A stretch of 64,000 nt of DNA from Avena insularis. Its lineage: Eukaryota; Streptophyta; Magnoliopsida; Poales; Poaceae. The position numbers and the translations under genes are program-made. Positions 11,447 through 21,837 of this stretch are shown here, in pieces; the first letter of the stretch is position 1, and every line of letters begins with the position of its first letter. The notes beneath the pieces were generated by a model. The model was not told the DNA's origin, made no database searches, and was given only the letters and a program-made list of their open reading frames with translations. The stretch covers positions 84,930,684 to 84,994,683 of the forward strand of contig CM042685.1 in assembly GCA_023614405.1 (NCBI GenBank), in the 5' to 3' direction.

Positions 11447-14400
11447 TGTAACATCCCAAAAATATTAAACATGGATCATCAAATGATAATCATCAAAATT
11501 AGGGTTAACAAAAACTTTCCTATCTAAAAAAATTAAAGCATTCATATGTATGTGTATTTAAAATTAGGATTCTTTTGAATTGCCATGGTTCTGTGTTTCT
11601 TTGCTTGTAAAATGATTCTTAGGTGAAATAAACATCATCTAAATCATTCCCAAACTTTTCCCAAAGACAAACAACTCAAAATGAACAAATGAAGTGAATG
11701 GTCATTTTTGTACTTTGGCTATTCCAAGCACTCAAAACTTAACAGAAACCTTTGTGGATCTTTGCACCCCTTGTTAGTACTCATAATGAGGTACCAAGGC
11801 CCACTTTGTGATCTTCCAAAAACATTCAAATGCTAAGTTTAAATGACAGTTTAAAATTGAATCTATCTCATATGAGAAGATCCCACTATTTCAAAAACCA
11901 TTCAAACAAGCTCAATTTTCAAAACCCAAGCACCTACAGAACCTCCAGCACATGCCTATCACACCCACCAAAAATCTTTTCAAATTTCAAAAGAAAGTTT
12001 TTTGCGGCCATTTCATCAAACACTTGGCTGGCAAATTTAAACCAAATCAAATTCACTGTTTTTAATAGTGTTTTGGCCTAACATGTTCCCTCTCTAGCTC
12101 ACAGAAACCATTTAGTAGATCATCTAGCCTAATTGGAAACCCCTAGCCTCATTGTAAGCTGGCCATTGTCATCAATGGTGACCAAGCCGAGCACCCCTCA
12201 CCGACCAGCTTGGTCGCCGCCGCAGCAGACCACCTCTCCCTCTCTCTCCATGTCTAGGAGATAGCCATTACTCCACCGCCACCCACTGTCCCCTCCCCGA
12301 GCCAAGGGAAGCCGTGGACCACCGAGCACGCCCCGCGCCTAGTGCCACTGTGACATGCCGAGCACGCGCCAGAGTGTCGCACCCGGCACGCGTGCACACG
12401 CCGCCCCTCGACCGCAGCCCGTGCCCACCGCTTTGCCATGACCCAAGGAACACGCCAGACATCCCCGTTCGCCGCCTCGTGCCTCACAGCCACCGCTCAC
12501 CGTCGAAGACGCCACCTCTGCCGCTCAGAGCGCCAGCCTCGCCCGACCGTTTACCACCACCCCTAAGCCCGCATTCAAGTTCTAGAGCATCACCAGGAGA
12601 CCGCGCGTCGATCGCCACCCTCAGTCATGCTGCTAGCAGCCCGTAGCCATGTCGCCACCGTCGCCTGCCCATCCCTCTCGGTCTCGCCGTCGAGCCTCTA
12701 AAAGGAGGCCACCCCCAGTCGTTTGAAGCACACCATTCCACTCCCCTCACCTCACTGATCGTTCCACCCTCTAGCTGGAGCACGAGGAATTGCACCGGAG
12801 CAGTCATCAGAGGAGAAGGGGGTCGTTGATTTCGACCACCCCCGGAGCTTCCTCGACCGTCCCTGAGCTCACCATCGACCACTTGTTCGTTTGCCTACCT
12901 CGCCGTCGTTGCTGGAGCCCTGGTATGCCCCCTATGCACCCCCACTGAGCCGCTAGGGTTCGAGCTCGCCGGTGACATGTTCACGTCGACGACGATCCCC
13001 ATCCATCGATCTCCCTTCTAATCCAACGACCCACATAGTAGTCTGCATCAGTGTTATGAGCCACCGACTGGTAGACCCCCTGCCGGTGAGCCTCACAGCA
13101 GAGTGACACTGGGCTGGCCCATTAACCTCTCCCACGCGACCCAACCGTTTGAATTTAGATTTTTCTATTTTTATTCAAACACAGTTTTGTACATAGATTC
13201 AAAAATCAACCCAGCTCAATTCAGTGAAACAAAAAGCATGAAACTAATTTTGTTAGAAAGGTACTGAAATGCTTAATCCAAGCCCGTTGGATTTAAATAA
13301 TTTGGATCTGTAGATCAACCTTGGTAAAACTAACAAGGCAGAAGCTTTTTTGCATTCAAACATTTTTAAAAATTTAACCATAATAGCTTTTGAGTTGATT
13401 CCAACTCTCAAAAATCACATTTGATCATACCTTTCAGAATATATAAAATGGGTTTACTTACAGAAATAATGTTCAAGAAACAAAAGAATGCCACATAGGC
13501 ATTTCTAGTCACTTTATTTATTCAAAATAAAAAGGTTAAACCTTATTAAATTGTGACACCACTTTAAATCACATTCCCATGTACTGAAATATGTGGTGAT
13601 GACATGTGTCAACATGATCCCATGTTTGAGTTGGAGAATATTAAATCTTAAGAAGTTTTTCAATGAGTAGAAATTACTTTTCTCAAATTAAAATAAATAA
13701 GACAAATGCTTTAATCTTGTAATGAAGGTGATGATGCTAGATCATCTATAGCGCATCTTTGTGTGATGATTGAAAATAGTTAAGTATTGTTTGGTGATTG
13801 TGTACCTCATATTTATTCATTGACGTTAGTACCGACCAAGGATACGAGGAGGAAGGAGGATACTACGAGGAGGAAGCCGAGGAAAACTTCAACCACTGCT
13901 CTGCTCAAGGCAAGATTATACGGATACTTATGCAAGCTAATACTTGCTTGTTACCATGACCACTAGATGCCTTAAGCATATGTGATCATATCCACTTGAT
14001 AAACCATCCTAGTTTTACTTGCAAGCTTTATACTTTATTTCTTTATCAAAGCTTTATCTTAGAGTTTACATGGTGAATTGTAGATGCTAGAAAGATATTT
14101 GAAGGTTGCATAAAGAACATTAAATTTGGCCTAAGTAGATAATCTTGATGTCATCCTAAGGCATGAGATTGAACCTAATTAATCTCCACTTGTTTACCAC
14201 CCCTCATTAGTACTTACCACCACTTGTAGATGCTAGTGCTAAGCATAAAACTTGTCAACTTTAGATGGGAATACTTGGTGAAAATGGTTATGAAAACCTT
14301 GGAATGATGAATCATTCTACTAAAATGTTTTGACATGTGTTTCCGAACACCAGAGGATTTTGATGATAAAAATGTTGAGGCATGAGCCTTAGCCCCTTTA

Positions 14401-15396
14401 TAAAACCGATGGTTGTCTGGATGCGATACCATTCCAATTTTACCGTACAACCACAATACCCGAAAATTGGGTAGGGCTTGACTGGAAATTTAAATACCTT
14501 AGTATGGGTTCCCTCGCGGCCAAGGTCTGAGCTGAGGCTACCTTGTGAAGATTGTCCACATGTGCAGTACCCAAGATGACAGTTGGTCATGGTTGGGAGG
14601 CCAAACTCACAGGAGAGGTGCCTATACTAGAGCGTGTAATGGAAAGGTTAGGATTGATTATCCGCATACTGAGTATGGTGAATTCAGGATTTGTTCCTGA
14701 CGGATGTATCGAATGTTGTGGTGAAAGTGTACAATCTCTGCAGAGTGTCAAACTATTCGAATAGCCGCGTCCGCGATTATGGACAGTTGGAGTGGCCATA
14801 CTGTTCTCCCGTCAGATGTTTTCAAAATGACTTGTGAAATGAATTGAGACTTTGACTTGACCACAACAGGGTTGTGATATTAAATTCAAGTTCCCACTTA
14901 GGTGTTATAAAATTTCAACTAGCTTTCTTTGCTTATGAACTTAGTAGAGGTAAATTTGGCTTTTTGCAAAACAACCCTAGAGCTTAGTGCCCTACTAAAA
15001 AACCCCCTTAACTTATCAGTATTAGTTTGCGAGTACTTAAAGAGTACTCATGGCTTTGTCCCTGGCTATTCCCGTGGCCAGACTATGAAGAGGAGTACCA
15101 GGATGATGGACCGCAGGAAGGTTACGACAACTAGGATCATCTCCCATCGTCAGTATTGCCTATGACCCCGAAGATGGAGCTTCGCCTACGCTATCTTTAC
15201 TATTACGTTATTCCGCTGCTTGAGTTGTATTAAGAACTGGATCATGAGATCCTTATTTGTGTAAGACCTTATGTATGGGTTGTAATGGATGATATACTGT
15301 GATATCCAAATCTGTTATGTCTCGCAAAAATGGTAATCCTGGGATTGCGATGTATGACATAACAGGCATCCGGGATTAAAAATCCGGGTGTTGACA
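11447..15396 (+). repeat. Solo LTR of the Tekay-like family, with target duplication
   Basis: It starts TGTAACATCCC and ends CCGGGTGTTGACA, and matches the 21838-25842 and 40571-44539 LTRs along its length. Five-base GCATG duplications flank it exactly (11442-11446 and 15397-15401). No internal domain is present, so recombination between two LTRs probably removed the rest. The core promoter is damaged: the TATAAAAGG of the other copies reads TCTAAAAGG near 12697. Confidence 0.9.
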
Positions 15397-15401
15397 GCAT
15401 G

Positions 15402-15627
15402 GTTCTGCTAATTCCAACGTATAAGTGCAAGAATATACAACATAGATGACACAATGGTTCAAGTTTATTTAGGGGAAAGAAAATAAGGTGTGCCATCAAG
15501 TTTGTGAGAGCTTTAATCACTAAGTTTCACATAACAAGTTTAATTTGGAAGATAGATAAAACAAGAATATACTTGGAATGGTGTAACACACCATGCATAG
15601 GAATTTATAGTGGACACTTTGGAATAA
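15402..15627 (-). other. Continuation of Gypsy relic internal DNA
   Basis: Resumes after the GCATG duplication and ends at the next LTR (15628). Non-coding. Confidence 0.45.
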
Positions 15628-16524
15628 TGATACGTCCAATTTGCATTACCATTCTATATCATAATTTGCCTCTATTCATTGATATATTTCATATTAAGAG
15701 GTGTTACTTATGTCTTTTCATCTATTTTTGCATGTTGGATGATTCTTGGAGGATGAACTACTGGAGTCAGGATTCTGATGGAAAAAAGCGTTGTTTGATG
15801 CAATTTTGTGAAGATCAGAAAAATACCAAAAAAAACTATAGGAAATTATATTTTTTCCAGAATACGAAGGAAGCCAGAAGGGGAGGCGGAGTTGGGCCAC
15901 AGGGGGCCCACACCCCCCAGGCGCGGGCCACCCTAAGCCATGCCTATAGGGGGTGTGGCCACCCTGGCCCACCTCTGGCTCCGCCCTCTCGCCTATATCT
16001 TCTCCTCGAAACCCTAATACACGGGGGCGACCATAGAAAGATTTCGCCGCCTCTGCAGTGCGGAAAACATCGAGAGAGAAAGAGCTCTCCGGTAGACAAA
16101 TTTCTGCCGGGGAAATTCCTTCCCGGAGGAGGGAGATCGTCGCCATCAACACCATCATCAAGCTAGAATTCATCAAGATCATCATCATCATCTACACCAT
16201 CATCTCCACTAGCACCATCATCACCACTCCATCCCGCTGTAACAATTGTATTGAATCTTGCATAGTTCTTAGGGGAAACTTTCCCGGTGTTGACTACTAT
16301 TGTAGTTGATGCTTGTGAGTGGAACCATTGAATTATTGTTTATGTTTAGATTGTTATCCATCATTATATCATCTATGATCTTGATCCATATGATGTCTCG
16401 TGCGTAGTTCGTTTAGTTCTTGAGGACATGGGAGAAGTCATGTTGTTAGTAGTGGATTTGTGTTGAGGTATTATTCAATGGTTTAATATTTAAGTTGTGG
16501 TGCTATTATTCTAGTGGTGTCATG
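15628..16524 (+). repeat. Gypsy LTR relic beginning TGATACGTCCAATTTGC
   Basis: A plus-strand LTR start (TGATACGTCCAATTTGC) is followed by a GC-rich stretch, GCCTATATCTTCTCC and AAACCCTAATAC near 15990-16020, then ATC-rich repeats. The sequence resembles the U3-R-U5 of a common Pooideae Gypsy family. It stops where a different LTR begins near 16525, so its 3' end is missing or displaced. Confidence 0.55.
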
Positions 16525-17207
16525 TGACGTTGGGGGGATAACCCCCGGTAGGGTCATAAGGGGTAAAACATTGCCCATCTTGGCTTATGCCGTGTAAGGA
16601 ATAACTCTGGCCGGGTAACACGACCGGGTAAGAAGGTTGGGTGCGCCCGACATAAGAATTATGTCGGCTCGTATAAGACAAGTTTGTTTACCTTGCAGGA
16701 AGCAACGAGCCGAGTGTCACGAGGGAAGGTCGAGTCAGAAAGGACGCGTGGCAGATTTCCGAGTAAGATTCGGCAGGGACCATGGTAAAGCACGGTCAAA
16801 AGAGAAGGGCGACGCCGGATGACACAAAAGGAGCCGGGTGATGCCCAAAGCAAGGGGTGACATACAAAGTCACAGTATGACGCCAAAAGAGCTGGAGGCT
16901 ACGTACGAGAAGACCGTAGCTGTATGGCTCTGTGGACTGGGTCAAGGGGCTCAGGGCTAGCCCATGACCCGACCCGCATTGTAAGGACGAAGATCCAAAC
17001 AGTAACCCTAGAACCCAAATGGGTGCAATCTTGTTTGCCCATGCCGCACTGGCGTAATTCTCCTGAAAAGAAACCCACAACAATGGCTTCAATATGATCA
17101 ATTGGATGAAATAATTCAATTAGGGGACAACACTTCTAGCTAGATAACTAGATAAGTACTGAAAGGAGAAACCCACAACAGACGTTCCTGAAAATAAACC
17201 CCCAACA
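16525..17207 (+). repeat. LTR relic with TTGGGGG...CCCCCAACA ends
   Basis: The start GTTGGGGGGATAACCCCC and the end AAATAAACCCCCAACA (17207) are complementary, as expected of LTR termini. GC-rich phrases (CCGGGTAAGAAGGTTGGGTGCGCCCGACATAAG) resemble a grass Gypsy LTR. The segment is shorter than I would expect and lacks a TATA-containing middle, so it is probably internally deleted. I could not match a target duplication. Confidence 0.5.
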
Positions 17208-18663
17208 TACATTTTAAGGGGACCAGTGCTCCTTTTGGAATTTAGTCTTCTGGTTATAACTCGCTCGCTTGCTCCGTCACTAGCACCTCCGTATCCCATC
17301 GATTGATCACTCCGTTGCTAGAACCTGGTGGTGTACCTGTGGAGCTTGTTGTTATATGTTGATCAAAATTCTACAAAGTATAGGCCAACTTCTGACGAAT
17401 GAAGCGAGGGGGCATCGCCGAAGGCTTGGGCCGAGTGGAAGACCTAGGTTTCCACCAATATATGAACCTCTTGTAAGCCTCCGGTTGTGATGAGTTACAT
17501 CTGTGAAATCCCCGGCGTTTGTAAACACTCCCTGATATAGTAAAGTTTCGCTGGTTGGCGCCCGTGGTTTTTTCCTCTCTTTGTTGGAGAGGTTTTTCCA
17601 CATTAAATCTGTGTCCCCTTGCTGTGATTTTCTTTTCGTTCTTTGTTATCCATTTGTCATAACTATAACACTTGCGATGGCCAGGGAAGAGGGAGCTTGC
17701 GATAGCCAGGGAAGAGGTCATGGAGCTTGCGATGTACTCGTGTAGTTTGTTGTACCCGGAGAGCTCCACGACAGCTCTGGCAGGTCCACAAGTAGAGCTC
17801 CCCGGCTCGCGGCTGTGTTCTTCAAGCCAGAGACGAAGGCCCAGGACGAGCCGGCCATCATGGCTGAGAAGACAGCACCTGAAAAACAATATAATCTAGC
17901 AATATAAGTTGACAACAATCTACTCCATGAATATAAGTTGACCACAATTATACTCCAATAATATAAGTTGACAACAATATATGCATGTAGCAGCTAATAT
18001 GGTACCCATGCATCAAATTTGTGTCACAATCAACTACATATATAATAATACTACAGTGTCCAGTTCGTCCGCAATGCCAGTTTTGTGGCACATGCTTGTA
18101 GAGAGAAAAAATGATGGACATGCTTCAATTCAATCTCTCAATTTTCCGTGAATCACGGCTGCAATGTTTCTTTTAGAAAATCAATTGAAGAAGAATTATA
18201 GAATTTGGAAAGTGCCTACGTGGGTTTGACGAAACCCTGTGATGGCTTTGGTCCTACTTGAGTCTGAAATACAAGGCATGAACTGTAAAAACTCTGACGA
18301 ACTTGTGCTTTCGAAGCAGGAACTGCTAAATATGGAGAAAAATGACACCGATAAGTCTAATTTTATCGCCCGAAATTTTCACATGAGTATCTGTCTTCTC
18401 TTGCTGTAGCATAGGCTGCAGGGGGCGGGGGAGAAAAACAGAGCAAGAAGCATAGGAGAACAGTAGAAAAATATTCAGTAAAGAAACTCATCTTTTTCTC
18501 CTCTCCCCATTTTGGAGAACTAAATGGCACGGCATACTGATTGTCCCTAGAGAGTGGCAAGCAAAAGGTTGTAACTCAAGTTAATAAAAATTCCTATATG
18601 TGAACTTAGTATAACTCCAGTATTTACATCAATATCAGAAATATAAAAACTCTATAGGTGTTG
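17208..18663. other. Unassigned interval and insertion target of the Reina-like element
   Basis: No reading frame with recognisable domains. A short repeat (17901-17979) is the only structure. The last five bases, TGTTG (18659-18663), are the target duplication matched at 46739-46743, so this DNA was once continuous with 46739 onward. Confidence 0.5.
17901..17979. repeat. Three-copy tandem repeat, 29-30 bp period
   Basis: AATATAAGTTGA[C]CACAAT-like units begin at 17901, 17930 and 17960. Confidence 0.65.
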
Positions 18664-19003
18664 TGGTAGAGGCTACAGTTTTACCAGATCTCGGACGTAG
18701 ATTATAGGGGTGAAAGTGAGGGCGGAGAGGCTAGAGGCGCAGACGCCGACGGCTGGGCGCCGTCGCTATGAGAGGGAGGAGGCGATGGCTAGGGCAGGGT
18801 GCGGCTAGGGTTTGGGGCTCCCGTATCCCGAGGGAGACGACAACATGATATGTTTATTGTCTCCTTATAATCAAAGGGGTACATGCGTTTATATAGGAGG
18901 GCAGCTCCTCTAAACCCTAGATAACTTGGGCTAAGCCCCTAGATAACTTGGGCTAAGCCCCTAATTCGGCCTCTTCCGTGCATACTGGAGCCCAACCATA
19001 ACA
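18664..19003 (-). repeat. 3' LTR of the Reina-like element (340 bp)
   Basis: On the plus strand it starts TGGTAGAGG and ends CCATAACA. A TATATAA-type box reads on the minus strand from the plus-strand GCGTTTATATAGG near 18890. It holds an extra copy of the AGATAACTTGGGCTAAGCCCCT unit (18920-18962), which is single in the other LTR and partly explains the length difference. Confidence 0.9.
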
Positions 19004-19170
19004 TCTCTCCCCGTCTTCTCGAACAACTCGTCCTCAAGCTGAACATCTGGAAAATGCTGGCGGAAATCGTCAAACTTCTCCCAAGTTGCTTCGTCCTCGA
19101 GCAGGTCGGCCCACTGCACCAAGACATGACACATGCCGCGACGCTGCTGCGTCTGCATCACCTTCGCCAC
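18961..19170 (-). pseudogene. Chromodomain at the integrase C-terminus (Reina-like element)
   Basis: The frame contains VLVQWADLLEDEATWE followed by FRQHFPDVQLEDELF, the core of a retroelement chromodomain, which in chromoviruses is thought to guide integration by binding modified histones. The preceding aromatic positions of the cage are not clear. The frame runs through the polypurine tract into the 3' LTR before stopping at 18961. It is out of frame with the upstream integrase C-terminal piece, so a frameshift lies near 19170. Confidence 0.75.
19004..19025 (-). promoter_or_regulatory. Polypurine tract of the Reina-like element
   Basis: The minus strand reads CGAGAAGACGGGGAGAGA directly before the 3' LTR start TGTTATGG. 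Confidence 0.75.
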
Positions 19171-20343
19171 CTTGGCGGGAGCTGGCCGAAGTCGGCCATC
19201 CGAAGTAGGAGGAAGGGCCGGTGTCGTTGTAGGAGGGTCCCCGCAGTAGGCTTCAGTAAGCCAACATGGAAGACGTCGTGGAGGCGAGAACCAGCTGGCA
19301 GCTCAAGGCGGTATACGAGTGTGCCAACACGCTCCAGCACACGAAAAGGACCGGCGTAGCGGGGTCCCAATTTGTGCTTGGAGCGCGGGTCCAGGGACCG
19401 TGTGGTCCTGTGAAGGAGGCGCAACCACACCCAATCGCCCACCGCGAACTCCGCCTCGCAATGATGAGCATCATAGTACTTCCTGGCCAGTTTCTGTGCT
19501 TGGAGAAGCCGCTGGCGTTTCGCCAGATCTCGTCAAGCGGAGAAAAGTCGCCCGCCGTCTCGGATCGAGCCGTGCCAAGCTTATAAGGAAGCATCACCGG
19601 AGGTGGGCGCCCGTAGACCACTTCAAAAGGCGTGGCATGCAGGGCGGAGTGATAGGAGGTGTTGTAGCAGTACTCCGCCCATGCCAACAAGTCCACCCAA
19701 GCTCGTGGACGATCATCCGTAACACAACACAAATACATGGAAATCACCTTGTTAACCACCTTGGACTGGCCGTCCTAAGGGTGGAACGCCGTGCTCATAC
19801 GAAGCTTCACGCCTGCCAGCCGAAAGAGATCCCGCCAAACGTGACCCGTGAACACAGGATCACGGTCGCTGACGATGGACGAAGAAAATCCGTGGAGGCG
19901 GACGATGCCGTCGAAGAAGGCCCGTGCCACGGATGCGGCTGTATAGGGGTGGCCGAGGGCAATGAAGTGCGTACTTGGAGAAGCGGTCAACCACCATGAG
20001 GATGACGGATTTGCCGCCCACCTTGGGAAGGCCCTCGATAAAGTCCATGGAGATATCAACCCACACCTGGGAGGGTACGTCCAGCGGCTGTAGCATACCC
20101 GCGGGTCGCAGCATCTCCGTCTTGTTCCGCTGGCATGTCACGCATGACCGCACCTAGTCACGGACCAGCGCACCATCACCGGGATTTAGAAATCAGCACA
20201 GAGGCGATGGAGGGTCTTCTGCACGCCCTTGTGTCCTGCAGAGTGCGCTAGGGACAAGACCTGATGGCATAGGTCACCGTGGTCGGGCACGAAGAGGCGG
20301 CGCCCGTGTATAATCATCCCATCATCCAGGTGCCAGGGCGCCC
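19171..20343 (-). pseudogene. Integrase (Reina-like element), broken
   Basis: Read right to left: an HHCC-type zinc region (LAHSAGHKGVQKTLHRL, then SCVTCQRNK), a catalytic core with DISMDFIEGLPK and SIVSDRDPVFTG holding the two Asp residues, and a C-terminal part with WVRLRLLHR-like and VYRLELPAGSRLHDVFHV motifs. TAG codons at 20154-20156 and 19775-19777 interrupt otherwise continuous similarity, and the HPQ(T/S)DGQS(E)-type block carrying the catalytic Glu is damaged at the second of these. The enzyme would have joined element cDNA to host DNA; it is now a pseudogene. Confidence 0.85.
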
Positions 20344-20934
20344 CTAGCTCGCCGGCGTCAAGGCGCCCGCAGAGCGCCTGTGCATCCGTGCAGTAGAAGT
20401 TGCCCGGCGGATGTCGTGGATGAAGGCGAAGGACAGCCCAGAGCGGATGCACAGGACGACGCCCGCCGTGGCAACGTCGTCCGTGACATCCTCAGTGTCG
20501 CGGCAGGACAAGGCATCGGCAACCGTGTTGAGACGGCTGGAGCGGTACTCTACGATGAAGTCAAAGCCGAAGAGCTTGCTGATCCACTGGTGCTGCGGGA
20601 CGGTGGAGAGGCGCTGGTCCATCAAGAACTTGAGGTTGTAGTGGTCTGTGCGCACACGGAACGACCAACCCCAAAGGTAAGGATGCCAGTAGCGCACCGC
20701 CTGGACCAGCTCGATAAGCTCACGCTCGTATGCCGCGAGCTTGTTATGACGAGCGGCGAAGGGGCGGCTGAAGAAGGCCAGCGGCCCCTCGCCCTGGTGG
20801 AGGACAGCACCAAAACCGATGCCGGAGGCGTCGCAGTCCACCACGAACGGCATGTCGAAGTCCGACATCTAGAGGACGGGTCCCATCGTGAGCGCCCGCT
20901 GGAGAGATTCGAACACCGTAGTCGCCTCCTCGTC
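20344..20934 (-). pseudogene. RNase H (Reina-like element), broken
   Basis: The frame carries FVVDCDASGIGFGAVLHQ (first catalytic Asp), AYERELIELVQAVRYW (Glu), RVRTDHYNLKFLM (Asp) and NTVADALSCR. RNase H removes the RNA strand after reverse transcription. A TAG at 20869-20871 cuts it from the RT, exactly where related elements read VLQ-type sequence, so CAG to TAG is likely. Confidence 0.85.
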
Positions 20935-21837
20935 CTAGGAGAAGGCGTCGCTGCAAAGGAGGCGTCGCTGCAAAGGAGGCGCGTTAGTGGCGCGGCGATG
21001 AGGCCGAAGTCCCGGATGTACTTCCGGTAGTAGCCGGCGAGGCCCAAGAAGCCATGAAGATCCCGCGGTGACCGCGGGGTCGGCCACGCGGCGACGTAGG
21101 CGACCTTGTCCGCGTCCATCGCGACACCTTCCACCGAGATGACGTGCCCCAGGTACGCGACGGAGGTCGTGCCGAACGAGCACTTCGAGCGCTTGAGGTG
21201 GAGACGATGCGCTTGAAGCTCGTTGAAGATGATGGCCACGTGTTGCAGGTGCTCTGCCCAGGATGAACTATAGATAAGAATGTCATCAAAGAAAACAAGC
21301 ACAAAGCGGCACAAGTATGGGCTGAGCACATCGTTCATCAGGGCCTGGAAGGTTGCCGGCACGTTGGAGAGGCCAAACGACATCACCAGGAACTCAAAGT
21401 GGCCATGGTGAGTACGGAACATCGTCTTCTCGATGTCGTCCGGGTGCATGCGCACCTGATGATAGCCCGAGCGCAGGTCGAGCTTGGTGAAGAAGCGCGC
21501 TCCGTGTAGCTCGTCCAAGAGCTCAGCCACGACGGGGATCGGGAACTTGTCCTTGGACGTCATGGTGTTGATGGCGCGGTAGTGAATGCAGAAGCGCCAT
21601 GTGCCGTCGGCCTTGCGCACAAGGAGAACCGAGGCGAAGAAGAGCGATGCCGAAATCCGGATGATGCCCTGCACGAGCATGACCGCCACCTGGCGCTCGA
21701 GCTCGTCCTTCTGCAACTGGGGGTACCGGTACAGGCGCACGGCGACAGGCGCCGTGTCCGGTAGCAGGTGGATGCGGTGGTCACAGGGCCGCGCGGGTGG
21801 GAGGCCCTGTGGCTCGTCGAAGATGTCGTTGTGCTGC
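20935..21837 (-). pseudogene. Reverse transcriptase (Reina-like element), interrupted
   Basis: Motifs in order: ASVLLVRKADGTWRFCIHYR, ARFFTKLDLRSGYHQVRM, SFGLSNVPATFQALMN, and FVLVFFDDILIYS with the catalytic DD, then VAYLGHVIS and [13 protein letters not shown]. This is a Ty3/Gypsy RT palm and connection. A TAG at 20935-20937 ends the frame. At 21837 the sequence meets the inserted Tekay-like LTR; the frame resumes at 44540-44544 after one copy of the GCTG[C/T] duplication, within the protease-RT linker. Confidence 0.9.

Larger units (their letters stand above)
8740..15627 (-). mobile_element. Gypsy retrotransposon relic (3' LTR plus 3' internal end), split by a solo LTR
   Basis: Read on the minus strand, a 3' non-coding internal end (15627-15402, then 11446-10307) leads through a polypurine tract into an LTR starting TGATACGTCG. 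The sequence resembles a common wheat-group Gypsy family in which AAGCTTGGGGATGC precedes TGATACGTC. A solo LTR with a GCATG duplication (11447-15396) interrupts the internal part. No coding region remains, and the right end stops where another LTR begins (15628). Confidence 0.65.

Noticed and set aside
12314..12646. Arg/Pro-rich open frame recurring in all three Tekay-like LTRs (also 22664-23056 and 41455-41777)
   Set aside because: It comes from the GC-rich U3 segment, is low complexity, sits upstream of the TATA box and changes frame and length between copies.
19319..21030. Long plus-strand open frames (19319-19999 and 20380-21030)
   Set aside because: They lie antisense to the GC-rich Reina-like pol, which carries all the recognisable motifs; high GC lowers stop frequency on both strands.
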